Shown here: in pieces, positions 8,046 to 16,487 of the stretch
How positions within the stretch are numbered: the first letter of the stretch is position 1
Layout of the letters: each line of letters starts with the position of its first letter
NCBI RefSeq assembly: GCF_002007115.1
Contig: NZ_MVAD01000002.1
Span: forward strand, 930,001 to 994,000
Length of the DNA: 64,000 bases
Direction of reading: 5' to 3'
From: Massilia sp. KIM
GTDB lineage: Bacteria; Pseudomonadota; Gammaproteobacteria; Burkholderiales; Burkholderiaceae_D
Notes under the pieces: generated by a model
The model's database searches: none
What the model was told of the DNA's origin: nothing
The model's input: the letters and a program-made list of their open reading frames with translations, nothing else
Program-made: the position numbers and the translations under genes

Positions 8046-8762
8046 TTACAAAACGACCTCGACCAGGCCCCCGGTGCGGGCCGTGCCGCTGACGACGCTG
8101 CCGGACTGGGTCCGCACCTGCACCACCTGGCCGTCGGCCGCGTTGCCGATCGCCTTGGCTTCGGCCGATACCGAGAAATTGCTGCCGCGCGAGACCAGGC
8201 GCACCGCCTGGCCCTGCTGGACCACCGGCTTGCTGCGCAGGGTGTCGCCGCGCAGGGCGGTGCCGGCGGGCAGGGACACGGTCGGGGTGCGGCCGATGGC
8301 CTGGGCCATGTCGGTCAGGATGCCGTTCGGCATCGCGGCGATGTCGCCTTTCATCATCACCAGCTGGCCGGCCTCGAGCGCCTGGCCCTGGGCCAGGGGT
8401 ACGGCGGCGGCCACGTAGTCGGCCACCACGCTCACCTGGGCCTGGATATAGATGGTCCAGGCCGTGGGGGCGGTGCAACGCACGCCGACCGTTGTTTTTC
8501 CCCACGGGCGCGCGCCGGGTTGCTGGAAGGCTTCCGGCGCCGGGCAGGCGGGCAGGCTCATGCGGCCATCGACGGCGCCGACCTTGACCGTGACCTCGCC
8601 GGGCAGGCCGGCGCTCTGGGTCAGCAGGTATTGCTCGGCGACGCCGCGCAGGGCGTTCAGGTTTTGGCGCTGCGCCGTGGTCTGCGCTTGCGTTTGCGCT
8701 TGCGCCTTGGCGCAGGCGAGGGGCAGGGCGAGGGCCAGCAGGGCGGCAAGGGTGCGTTTCAT
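8046..8762 (-). CDS. flgA: P-ring assembly chaperone FlgA
   Basis: 238 residues from the ATG at 8760-8762. The frame is open further upstream, but this Met is followed at once by a signal peptide ([21 protein letters not shown]). A Gln/Ala/Thr-rich stretch follows, then the FlgA core with the SAF domain in the C-terminal half (VVADYVAAAVPLAQGQALE, RGDTLRSKPVVQQGQAVRLV). FlgA acts in the periplasm to help FlgI form the P-ring. It is divergent from flgB, as in most flagellar clusters, and lies directly upstream of flgM on the same strand. Confidence 0.92.
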   Translation of the reverse strand: MKRTLAALLALALPLACAKAQAQTQAQTTAQRQNLNALRGVAEQYLLTQSAGLPGEVTVKVGAVDGRMSLPACPAPEAFQQPGARPWGKTTVGVRCTAPTAWTIYIQAQVSVVADYVAAAVPLAQGQALEAGQLVMMKGDIAAMPNGILTDMAQAIGRTPTVSLPAGTALRGDTLRSKPVVQQGQAVRLVSRGSNFSVSAEAKAIGNAADGQVVQVRTQSGSVVSGTARTGGLVEVVL

Positions 8763-8864
8763 GGTGACGTGGAGCCTGGGAAACCGGGAATGCTGCCATC
8801 TTAGGCCCCTGGATTCCATGCCGAAATGTTGAATAGCCGGGTTTTGCCCATCTTTCTCGTTGGA

Positions 8865-8891
8865 TTGCCTTACGCCAACTCTCCGTATGAT
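8865..8891 (+). promoter_or_regulatory. Possible flgB operon promoter
   Basis: TTGCCT (8865-8870) and TATGAT (8886-8891) with a 15-base spacer, 37 bases before the flgB ATG. The good -10 with short spacing and poor -35 would fit an activator-dependent class II promoter (FlhDC in betaproteobacteria). I could not identify a clear FlhDC box and saw no sigma-54 or sigma-28 element. Confidence 0.3.
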
Positions 8892-8927
8892 CGATGCTGT
8901 CCCAACAAGAATCTGCCTGGAGGCGGC

Positions 8928-9338
8928 ATGATCGGCAAAATCGACGATTACCTGAGATTTCACGAAACGGCTCTGTCCCTGCGCGCCCAGCGCCAGGAAC
9001 TGCTGGCCTCGAACATCGCCAACGCGGATACCCCGAACTACAAGGCGCGCGACATCGACTTCAGCGCCGCCCTGCAGGGCGCGCTGGCCGGCCAGAAGGG
9101 CGGCCTGGCGACCACCGCCGGCGCCCACATGGCGCGCGGCGTGGCCACCGGCGACACCCTGGCGAACGGCACCCCGGTCCAGTACCGCGGCGTGGTCCAG
9201 GGCAGCGTCGACGGCAATACCGTGGACATGGACGTCGAACGCAACCAGTTCGCCGACAACGCGCTGCGCTACGAAGCCGGCATCACGCTGATCAACAGCC
9301 AGATCAAAGGCCTGCTGGCCGCCATCCAGGGGCAGTAA
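8928..9338 (+). CDS. flgB: Flagellar proximal rod protein FlgB
   Basis: 136 residues; ATG with GGAGGC before it. It has the rod-protein signature [21 protein letters not shown] near the N-terminus and the C-terminal helix [22 protein letters not shown]. FlgB forms part of the proximal rod in the periplasm. First gene of the ten-gene flgB-flgL run. Confidence 0.96.
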   Translation: MIGKIDDYLRFHETALSLRAQRQELLASNIANADTPNYKARDIDFSAALQGALAGQKGGLATTAGAHMARGVATGDTLANGTPVQYRGVVQGSVDGNTVDMDVERNQFADNALRYEAGITLINSQIKGLLAAIQGQ

Positions 9339-9340
9339 TC

Positions 9341-9742
9341 ATGTCGCTCTTTAATATCTTCAATGTGTCGGGCTCGGCGATGAGCGCCCAGGCCCAGCGC
9401 CTGAACACCACCGCCAGCAACCTCGCCAACGCCGACAGCGCCACCAGCGCCACCGGCGAAGCCTACCGCGCCAAGGCGGTCGTGTTCGAGGCCGTGCCCA
9501 CCGCTTCCGGCGCCACCGGCGTGCGGGTGCGCGACGTGGTCGAGGATTCCTCGCCGATGAAGCAGGTCTACGACCCCAAGCACCCGCTGGCCGACGACAA
9601 GGGCTACGTGACCATGCCGAACGTGAACGTGGTGGACGAAATGGTCAACATGCTGTCGGCCTCGCGCTCCTACCAGACCAACGTCGAAACCATGAACGCG
9701 GCCAAGACCATGCTGCTCAAGACCCTCACCATCGGCCAATGA
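9341..9742 (+). CDS. flgC: Flagellar proximal rod protein FlgC
   Basis: 133 residues, starting two bases after the flgB stop. The N-terminal helix [20 protein letters not shown] is the rod/hook family motif; the C-terminus ([20 protein letters not shown], then [15 protein letters not shown]) is typical of FlgC. Rod component together with FlgB, FlgF and FlgG. Confidence 0.97.
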   Translation: MSLFNIFNVSGSAMSAQAQRLNTTASNLANADSATSATGEAYRAKAVVFEAVPTASGATGVRVRDVVEDSSPMKQVYDPKHPLADDKGYVTMPNVNVVDEMVNMLSASRSYQTNVETMNAAKTMLLKTLTIGQ

Positions 9743-9758
9743 TCCTTTCGGATAAACC

Positions 9759-10469
9759 ATGACCACCGTTAATACCAATACGTCCGCCGCGCCCATCAAC
9801 GACCTGATGGCGACCATGAACCCGAAGAAGCAGGAAGTCGACAGCGTCCAGGCCGACACCGACAAGTTCATGACCCTGCTGGTCACCCAGCTCAAGAACC
9901 AGGACCCGCTCAACCCGCTCGACAACGCCCAGGTGACCAGCCAGCTGGCCCAGCTCTCGACCGTGACCGGCGTGAACAAGCTCAATGCCACGCTGGAAAC
10001 CCTGAAGGCCAGCTACCAGTCGACCGAGGCCCTGCAGGCGACCGCCCTGATCGAGCGCGGCGTGCTGGTCGAGGGCAAGGACATGGTGATCGGAAAGGGC
10101 AAGGCCATCCTCGGCGTCGAGCTCGAGAGCCCGGCCGACAAGGTGGTGGTCGAGGTGTTCGACGCCAAGACCGGCAAGCAGGTGGCCGAGATCGACATGG
10201 GCGAGCAGGAAGCCGGCGTGCTGCCGATCGCCTGGGACGCCATTCCCAACCCCGAGGACGTCGATGCCGAGGGCAAACCCAAGGTGCTGCCGGACGGCCA
10301 CTACACCTTCAACGTGGTCGCCACCCGCGGCGGCGAGAAGCTCAAGGACGCCAAGGGCCTCGCCTTCGACAGCGTGGCCAGCGTCACCACCAATTCCAAG
10401 GACGGCGTCAAGCTCAACCTGGCCATCGCCGGGATGAAGACCATGGCCGACATCAAACAAGTGCTGTAA
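9759..10469 (+). CDS. flgD: Hook capping/scaffold protein FlgD
   Basis: 236 residues. The N-terminal export region carries the conserved DKFMTLLVTQLKNQDPLNPL and SQLAQLSTVTGVNKLN. The C-terminal half is the FlgD tudor/Ig-like pair (VEVFDAKTGKQVAEIDMGEQ, GHYTFNVVATRGGEKL). FlgD caps the growing hook and leaves when the hook is finished. Lies 16 bases after flgC in the same operon. Confidence 0.96.
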   Translation: MTTVNTNTSAAPINDLMATMNPKKQEVDSVQADTDKFMTLLVTQLKNQDPLNPLDNAQVTSQLAQLSTVTGVNKLNATLETLKASYQSTEALQATALIERGVLVEGKDMVIGKGKAILGVELESPADKVVVEVFDAKTGKQVAEIDMGEQEAGVLPIAWDAIPNPEDVDAEGKPKVLPDGHYTFNVVATRGGEKLKDAKGLAFDSVASVTTNSKDGVKLNLAIAGMKTMADIKQVL

Positions 10470-10508
10470 GCGAGCCGCTTACCCAACCATCACAGCAGGA
10501 GAAACGAC

Positions 10509-12044
10509 ATGTCTTTCCAACAGGGCCTGAGCGGCTTGAACGGCGCAGCAAAATCGCTGGACGTCATCGGTAACAACATCGCCAACGCCAGCACGGTCGG
10601 CTTCAAGGGTTCGACCACCTTGTTCGCCGACGTCTACGCGAACTCCCTCAACGGCGCCGGCGGCATCTCGGCCGGCATCGGCACCAAGGTGGCCGGCATC
10701 GCCCAGCAGTTCAGCCAGGGCAACGTGGAAGCCTCCAACAACCCGCTCGACATCGCCATCAACGGCGCCGGCTTCTTCCGCGTCGAGGCGGCGGGCGTGG
10801 TGCAGTATTCGCGCAACGGCCAGTTCTCGCTCGACAAGCAGGGCTTCATCGTCAACGCCCAGGGCGCCAAGCTGACCGGCTATGGCCTGAACGCCAACGG
10901 CCAGCTGTCGGCCGGCGCCCCGGTGCCGCTGCAGATCGACACCTCCGACCTCGATCCGGTGGCCACCACCAGCGCCGACATCGTGCTGAACCTGGATTCG
11001 CGCACCCAGCCGCCCAAGAATTCGCCCTTCGACGCCAACGACCCGACCACCTACAACAAGCAGGCCCCGATGACGGTCTACGACACGCTGGGCAACCCGC
11101 ACGTGATGTCGACCTACTACGTCAAGAACGGCGCCGGCACCTGGGACGTGTACGCCGCCAACGACGGCACCGAGCTGGCCGCCATGAACGTCGCCGCCGC
11201 CTCGCAGGGCACGGGCGCCGCCTTCAACGCGGTGAACACCGCGCGCGCCAACTGGGAAGCCGCGACCAAGGCGGTGCCGCCGGTCCCGGCCAACATCGCT
11301 GCCGCGCTCAACGCCTACACCACCGCCGCCTCGGCACTGGTGCTGGCCGCGGCCGGCACCGCCGGCTCGACCGCCGCCAACCAGACCGAGATCACCAACG
11401 CCGCCACCGCCGCCGCCGCGGTCCCGGGCGCCACCCCGGCCGACGTCGACGCCGCCATGGCCAAGGCCATCAGGGTGCCGGCCGTGGCGATCGGCCAGCT
11501 CAAGTTCGACACCAGCGGCGCGCTCAACCTCGCGACCACCGGCACCGCCGGCAAGTTCAACGTCACCCTGCCGATCTTCCCCTCGACCGGCGCCGAGCTG
11601 ACCCTGCCGGTGGAGATCGACTTCGCCGGCACCACCCAGTACGGCAGCCCGATGAGCGAGAAGAAGCTGGAGCAGGACGGTTCCAAGGCCGGCGTGCTGC
11701 AGCGCTTCAGCACCGGTCCGGACGGCACCATCCTCGGCCAGTACAGCAACGGCCGCACCAAGCCGCTGGGCCAGGTGGTGCTGGCGAATTTTGCCAACCC
11801 GAACGGCCTCGAGCCGCTGGGCAACAACACCTGGGCCGAATCGTCGAGCTCGGGCGGGCCGCTGGTCGGCACCCCGAACTCGGGCGGCATGGGCGTGCTG
11901 CAATCCTCGGCGGTGGAAGCCTCGAACGTCGACCTGACCGCCGAACTGGTCAACATGATCACGGCCCAGCGCGTCTACCAGGCCAACGCCCAGACCATCA
12001 AGACCCAGGACTCGGTGCTGCAGACGCTGGTCAACCTGCGTTGA
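10509..12044 (+). CDS. flgE: Flagellar hook protein FlgE
   Basis: 511 residues, longer than the roughly 400 of Salmonella FlgE. Conserved ends are present: MSFQQGLSGLNGAAKSLDVI and GNNIANASTVGFK at the N-terminus, and SSAVEASNVDLTAELVNMIT with VYQANAQTIKTQDSVLQTL at the C-terminus. The extra length is an Ala/Thr-rich insertion at about 215-330 in the surface-exposed middle domains, which vary in this family. It polymerises into the hook outside the cell. RBS: AGGAGAAACGAC. Confidence 0.96.
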   Translation: MSFQQGLSGLNGAAKSLDVIGNNIANASTVGFKGSTTLFADVYANSLNGAGGISAGIGTKVAGIAQQFSQGNVEASNNPLDIAINGAGFFRVEAAGVVQYSRNGQFSLDKQGFIVNAQGAKLTGYGLNANGQLSAGAPVPLQIDTSDLDPVATTSADIVLNLDSRTQPPKNSPFDANDPTTYNKQAPMTVYDTLGNPHVMSTYYVKNGAGTWDVYAANDGTELAAMNVAAASQGTGAAFNAVNTARANWEAATKAVPPVPANIAAALNAYTTAASALVLAAAGTAGSTAANQTEITNAATAAAAVPGATPADVDAAMAKAIRVPAVAIGQLKFDTSGALNLATTGTAGKFNVTLPIFPSTGAELTLPVEIDFAGTTQYGSPMSEKKLEQDGSKAGVLQRFSTGPDGTILGQYSNGRTKPLGQVVLANFANPNGLEPLGNNTWAESSSSGGPLVGTPNSGGMGVLQSSAVEASNVDLTAELVNMITAQRVYQANAQTIKTQDSVLQTLVNLR

Positions 12045-12114
12045 TGCGCCGCCAAGCCGGACGCGCGCGCCCTGAACCGGGCCGCGCGCCGGCGCAACGC
12101 CACAAGGACACTCC

Positions 12115-12855
12115 ATGGACCGCCTGATCTATACCGCCGCCTCCGGCGCCAAGCACATCCTCGAGCAGCAGGCCACGACCTCGAACAACCTGGCCAATGT
12201 CGGCACCACCGGCTTCCGGGCCCAGCTCGACATCTTCCGCGCCGCGCCGGTGCAGGGGCCGGGCCTGCCGACCCGCGCCTTCGTGCTCGACTCGACCGCC
12301 GGCCACGATTTCTCGGCCGGCCCGCTGCAGGTGACCGGGCGCGACCTCGACGTCGCGGTCAAGGGCCAGGGCTGGCTGGCGGTCCAGATGCCAGACGGCA
12401 CCGAAGCCTATACCCGCAACGGTTCGCTCCAGATGAGCCCCAACGGCCTGCTCCAGACCGCCTCGGGCAATACCATCGCAGGCGAGGGCGGTCCGATCAC
12501 CATTCCGCCGGACGCCACCGTCACCGTGGGCGCGGACGGCACCATCTCGACCATCTCCAACGTCGACCAGCCGGCCGCCCCGGCCGTGCTCGGCCGCCTC
12601 AAGCTGGTCAACCCGCCGGAAGCGGACCTGGTGCGCGGCGACGACGGCCTGTTCCGCCTCAAGAGCGGCGCGGCCGCCCCGGCCGACCCGGCGGTCCAGG
12701 TGACCGGCGGCGCCCTGGAGGGCTCGAACGTCAGCGCGGTCGACGCCATGGTCCAGATGATCTCGCTGGCGCGCTCGTTCGAGACCCAAATGAGCCTCTT
12801 GAAGAACGCCGAGAATAACGCCGCGAAAGCCACCCAGATCCTCGCTTTGAATTGA
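12115..12855 (+). CDS. flgF: Flagellar proximal rod protein FlgF
   Basis: 246 residues. N-terminal MDRLIYTAASGAKHILEQQA and SNNLANVGTTGFRAQ, and C-terminal GSNVSAVDAMVQMISLARSF with FETQMSLLKNAENNAAKATQ, are the FlgF signatures. FlgF joins the proximal rod below FlgG. A 62-base gap separates it from flgG. Confidence 0.96.
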   Translation: MDRLIYTAASGAKHILEQQATTSNNLANVGTTGFRAQLDIFRAAPVQGPGLPTRAFVLDSTAGHDFSAGPLQVTGRDLDVAVKGQGWLAVQMPDGTEAYTRNGSLQMSPNGLLQTASGNTIAGEGGPITIPPDATVTVGADGTISTISNVDQPAAPAVLGRLKLVNPPEADLVRGDDGLFRLKSGAAAPADPAVQVTGGALEGSNVSAVDAMVQMISLARSFETQMSLLKNAENNAAKATQILALN

Positions 12856-12917
12856 TAGTTGCCCCTGCATAATTCTCCTGTACGTGGCGGACTTCGTCTG
12901 CCCGATAGGAGAAACCC

Positions 12918-13700
12918 ATGATCCGTTCGCTGTTTATCGCCAAGACCGGCCTCGAAGCGCAGCAGACTAACCTCGACGTCATTTCCAACAACCTCGCCAA
13001 CGTGAGCACGAACGGCTTCAAGCGTTCGCGCGCCGTGTTCGAGGACTTGCTGTACCAGAACGTGCGCCAGCCCGGCGCCCAGTCCTCCCAGCAGACCAAC
13101 CTGCCTTCGGGCCTGCAGATCGGTACCGGTGTGCGCACCGTGGCCACCGAGCGCATCCACACCCAGGGCAACCCCCAGATGACCGGCAACTCGAAGGACG
13201 TGATGGTCAACGGCTCGGGTTTCTTCCAGGTCCTGCTGCCCGACGGCACCCAGGCCTACACCCGCGACGGCGCCTTCCAGGTCGACCAGAACGGCCAGAT
13301 GGTGACCTCGAGCGGCTACGTGATCCAGCCCGCCATCACCATCCCGCCGAACGCCGAGCAGATCAGCGTCGGCCGCGACGGCACCGTCTCGGTCAAGCTG
13401 CCCAATACCGTGGCGCCGGTCCAGGTCGGCTCGCTGCAGCTGGCCATGTTCATCAACCCGGCCGGCCTCGAGTCGCGCGGCGAGAACCTGTACGTCGAGA
13501 CCGGCGCATCGGGCAACGCCAACCTGAACGTGCCGGGCACCAACGGCGCCGGCGTCCTGATGCAGGGCTATGTCGAATCCTCGAACGTCAACGTGGTCGA
13601 GGAAATGGTCAACATGATCCAGACCCAGCGCGCCTACGAGATCAACAGCAAGGCGATCACCACTTCCGACCAGATGCTGCAGAAGCTGTCCCAGTTATGA
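12918..13700 (+). CDS. flgG: Flagellar distal rod protein FlgG
   Basis: 260 residues, exactly the usual length and very typical: [53 protein letters not shown], and the C-terminal [20 protein letters not shown]. It forms the distal rod that crosses the P- and L-rings. The RBS is AGGAGAAACCC. Its TGA overlaps the flgH ATG (ATGA). Confidence 0.98.
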   Translation: MIRSLFIAKTGLEAQQTNLDVISNNLANVSTNGFKRSRAVFEDLLYQNVRQPGAQSSQQTNLPSGLQIGTGVRTVATERIHTQGNPQMTGNSKDVMVNGSGFFQVLLPDGTQAYTRDGAFQVDQNGQMVTSSGYVIQPAITIPPNAEQISVGRDGTVSVKLPNTVAPVQVGSLQLAMFINPAGLESRGENLYVETGASGNANLNVPGTNGAGVLMQGYVESSNVNVVEEMVNMIQTQRAYEINSKAITTSDQMLQKLSQL

Positions 13701-14344
13701 AATCGTTCACTGTCCTCGCTGCGCTGCTGGCCCTGGCCGGTTGCGCCACGGCCCCCAGCTCGATCGTGCAGGGCCCGACCAGCGCCCGTCCGATGCTGGT
13801 CGAGACCGCGCCGCCGACCCCGGGCGCGATCTACAACGCCAACAGCTACCGTCCGATGTTCGAGGACCGTCGCGCGCGCCATATCGGCGACCTCCTGACC
13901 ATCAACATCAGCGAGCGCACCACCGCCAACAAGGCCGGCACCAGCTCGGGCAACAAGAACGGCGCCGCCAGCTTCCAGGTGCCGGGCGTGGCCCAGAGCA
14001 AGTTCGGCGCGGGCATCGACCTCGAGTCGGGCATCAAGTTCTCGGATGCCGACAACCAGAGCGCCTCGAACAACTTCAGCGGCACCATCGGCGTGACCGT
14101 CACCGAGGTGCTCCCGAACGGCAACCTGATCGTGGCCGGCGAGAAGCAGGTCGCCATGAACAAGGGCGTGGAATTCATCCGCTTCTCGGGCATGGTCAGC
14201 CCGGACACCATCCAGCCGGGCAATATCGTGTCCTCGACCGTGGTCGCCGACGCCCGCGTCGAATACCGCACCAACAGCCGGATCGACCGCGCCGAGGTCA
14301 ACTCGATGCTGTCGCGTTTCTTCCTGTCGATGCTGCCGTTCTAA
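13697..14344 (+). CDS. flgH: L-ring lipoprotein FlgH
   Basis: 215 residues. Signal peptide ending in the lipobox LAGC (Cys16), followed by the FlgH core ([35 protein letters not shown]) and the C-terminal [20 protein letters not shown] and [15 protein letters not shown]. FlgH forms the outer-membrane L-ring bushing around the rod. Coupled to flgG by a four-base overlap. Confidence 0.97.
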   Translation: MKSFTVLAALLALAGCATAPSSIVQGPTSARPMLVETAPPTPGAIYNANSYRPMFEDRRARHIGDLLTINISERTTANKAGTSSGNKNGAASFQVPGVAQSKFGAGIDLESGIKFSDADNQSASNNFSGTIGVTVTEVLPNGNLIVAGEKQVAMNKGVEFIRFSGMVSPDTIQPGNIVSSTVVADARVEYRTNSRIDRAEVNSMLSRFFLSMLPF

Positions 14345-14354
14345 GAGAGTCGCC

Positions 14355-15461
14355 ATGCGCAAGCTTTCCCTGTCCCTGCTGATCTGCGCCGCCATCCTGG
14401 GCGCGGCGCCCCTGGCCCAGGCCGAGCGCCTGAAGGACCTGGCCTCGATCTCCGGCGTGCGCCAGAACCAGCTGTCCGGCTACGGCCTGGTGGTCGGCCT
14501 GGACGGCACCGGCGACCAGACCAGCCAGACCCCGTTCACCGTGCAGTCGATCATGGCCATGCTGCAGCAGAAGGGCGTGAACCTGCCGCCCGGCACCCAG
14601 CTCCAGCTCAAGAACGTGGCGGCCGTCATGGTCACCGCCTCGCTGCCGGCCTTCGCCCAGCCGGGCCAGACCATCGACATCACCGTGTCCTCGATCGGCA
14701 ACGCCAAGAGCCTGCGCGGCGGCACCCTGCTCATGACCCCGCTGCACGGCGCCGATGGCCAGGTCTACGCCATGGGCCAGGGCAACCTGGTGGTGGGCGG
14801 CGTCGGCGCCCAGGCCGGCGGCACCCAGGTCCAGGTCAACCACCTGTCGGTGGGCCGCATCTCGGGCGGCGCCACGGTCGAGCGCGCCGTGGCCTCGAAC
14901 CTGGGCGAGAACAACCAGATCCGCCTGGAGCTGAAGGACACCGATTTCTCGACCGCCGCGCGGGTGGTCGAGGCCATCAACGACCAGTTCGGCGCCGGCG
15001 TCGCCACCGCCCTCGACGGGCGCGTGATCCGCGTGCGCACCCCGTCCTCGAGCGACCAGCGGGTCGCCTTCCTGGGCATGCTGGAACAGATGGACGTGAA
15101 ACCCTCGGCCGCCGCGGCCAAGGTGATCCTGAACGCGCGCACCGGCTCGGTGGTGATGAACCAGGCCGTGATGCTGGACAACTGCGCGATCTCGCACGGC
15201 AACCTGACGGTCACCATTGGCAGCGACCCGGTAATCAGCCAGCCGGCCCCTGGCTCGCGCGGCGCGACCGTGGTCACCCAGAGCAATTCGGTCGACATCA
15301 AGAAGGATCCGGGCAAGGTGCTGATGGTCAAGGGCGGCGCTTCGCTGTCCGAGGTGGTGAAGGCCATGAACTCCATCGGCGCCACCCCGCAAGACCTGGT
15401 CGCCATCCTGCAGGCGCTCAAGACCGCCGGCTCGCTGCGCGCCGAACTCGAGATTATCTAA
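14355..15461 (+). CDS. flgI: P-ring protein FlgI
   Basis: 368 residues with a cleavable signal peptide (LLICAAILGAAPLAQA) before ERLKDLASISGVRQNQLSGY. Conserved blocks include LVVGLDGTGDQTSQTPFT and the C-terminal SLSEVVKAMNSIGATPQDLV. FlgI forms the peptidoglycan-level P-ring with help from FlgA (8046-8762). The gene lies ten bases after flgH. Confidence 0.98.
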   Translation: MRKLSLSLLICAAILGAAPLAQAERLKDLASISGVRQNQLSGYGLVVGLDGTGDQTSQTPFTVQSIMAMLQQKGVNLPPGTQLQLKNVAAVMVTASLPAFAQPGQTIDITVSSIGNAKSLRGGTLLMTPLHGADGQVYAMGQGNLVVGGVGAQAGGTQVQVNHLSVGRISGGATVERAVASNLGENNQIRLELKDTDFSTAARVVEAINDQFGAGVATALDGRVIRVRTPSSSDQRVAFLGMLEQMDVKPSAAAAKVILNARTGSVVMNQAVMLDNCAISHGNLTVTIGSDPVISQPAPGSRGATVVTQSNSVDIKKDPGKVLMVKGGASLSEVVKAMNSIGATPQDLVAILQALKTAGSLRAELEII

Positions 15462-15485
15462 AGAAACACAAGAACAGGGCCGCCC

Positions 15486-16412
15486 ATGATCGCCTCCCCG
15501 AAATCCGACCTCTCTTCCAAGTTCGCCCTCGACACCAAGGCGCTGGGCGAGCTCAAGCAAGGTGCGAAAGCCGGCTCGCCGGGCGCGCTGAAGGAGGCGG
15601 CCACCCAGTTCGAGGCGATGTTCATCAACATGATGATGAAGAGCATGCGCGACGCCACGCCCCAGGAGGGCATGCTCGACAACCAGCAGACCAAGATGTT
15701 CACCAGCATGCTGGACCAGCAGACCAGCCAGAACCTGGCCAAGCGCGGCATGGGCCTGGCCGACGTGCTGGTGCGCCAGCTGGGCGCCCAGAACATGGGC
15801 CAGCAGGCCATGGCCATCGGCGCCGAGGGCAACCGCACCACCTCCGGCAACGTGATGCCGGACCTGATGGACGCCGCCACCATGATCAAGACCGGCGCCG
15901 CGCCGGCCGGCGCGCCGCCGCTGCCCCTCACCACCGCCAGCGGCCGCATCCAGGCGCCCCACGTGCGCTCCTTCCAGGAAAAGCTGCACGTGCACGCCGC
16001 CGAGGCCGAGCGCGCCACCGGCATCCCGGCCAAGTTCATGCTGGGCCAGGCCGCGCTCGAATCGGGCTGGGGCAAGCGCATGATCAAGAACGCCGACGGC
16101 AGCAACAGCCACAACCTGTTCGGCATCAAGGCCGGTCCGGGCTGGAAGGGCAAGGTGGCCGAGTCCGTCACCACCGAATACGTGAACGGCCGCCCCCAGA
16201 CCCGGGTCGAGCGCTTCCGCGCCTACGATTCGCCGGCCGAGGCCTTCAAGGACTACGCCAACATGCTGGCCAAGAACCCGCGCTACGAGAAGGTGCTGGC
16301 CAGTGGCGGCGACGCCGCCGCCTTCGCCCAGGGCCTGCAGCGCGCCGGCTATGCGACCGACCCGCACTACGCCGCCAAGCTGACCCGCATCATCAAGCAC
16401 TCGCTGGCTTGA
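15486..16412 (+). CDS. flgJ: Rod-assembly peptidoglycan hydrolase FlgJ
   Basis: 308 residues, the two-domain form. Residues about 30-110 are the rod-binding domain (EAATQFEAMFINMMMKSMRD). Residues about 150-305 are the beta-N-acetylglucosaminidase domain, with the family Glu in AKFMLGQAALESGWGKR and the block NLFGIKAGPGWKG. It cuts a hole in peptidoglycan for the growing rod. A probable sigma-28 promoter follows it, so flgKL can be expressed separately. Confidence 0.97.
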   Translation: MIASPKSDLSSKFALDTKALGELKQGAKAGSPGALKEAATQFEAMFINMMMKSMRDATPQEGMLDNQQTKMFTSMLDQQTSQNLAKRGMGLADVLVRQLGAQNMGQQAMAIGAEGNRTTSGNVMPDLMDAATMIKTGAAPAGAPPLPLTTASGRIQAPHVRSFQEKLHVHAAEAERATGIPAKFMLGQAALESGWGKRMIKNADGSNSHNLFGIKAGPGWKGKVAESVTTEYVNGRPQTRVERFRAYDSPAEAFKDYANMLAKNPRYEKVLASGGDAAAFAQGLQRAGYATDPHYAAKLTRIIKHSLA

Positions 16413-16421
16413 GGATCTTGC

Positions 16422-16448
16422 TAAAACGTCCACTCAAGTTGTCGGAAA
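16422..16448 (+). promoter_or_regulatory. Probable sigma-28 promoter of flgK-flgL
   Basis: TAAAACGT (16422-16429), an 11-base spacer, then GTCGGAAA (16441-16448). It matches 10 of 16 positions of the FliA consensus, with correct spacing and intact TAAA. It lies 39 bases before the flgK ATG. flgKL are late genes in characterised systems, which supports the call; the match alone is moderate. Confidence 0.5.
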
Positions 16449-16487
16449 AACTGCCGTCAACGCTATTGACCAGGAAAGAAGAACGAT

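Noticed and set aside
8763..9128. Long N-terminal extension of FlgA
   Set aside because: It would overlap flgB and bury the signal peptide; the Met at 8762 starts the signal sequence.
14298..16433. 711-residue frame opposite flgI-flgJ
   Set aside because: Spans two conserved flagellar genes on the other strand and has antisense composition.
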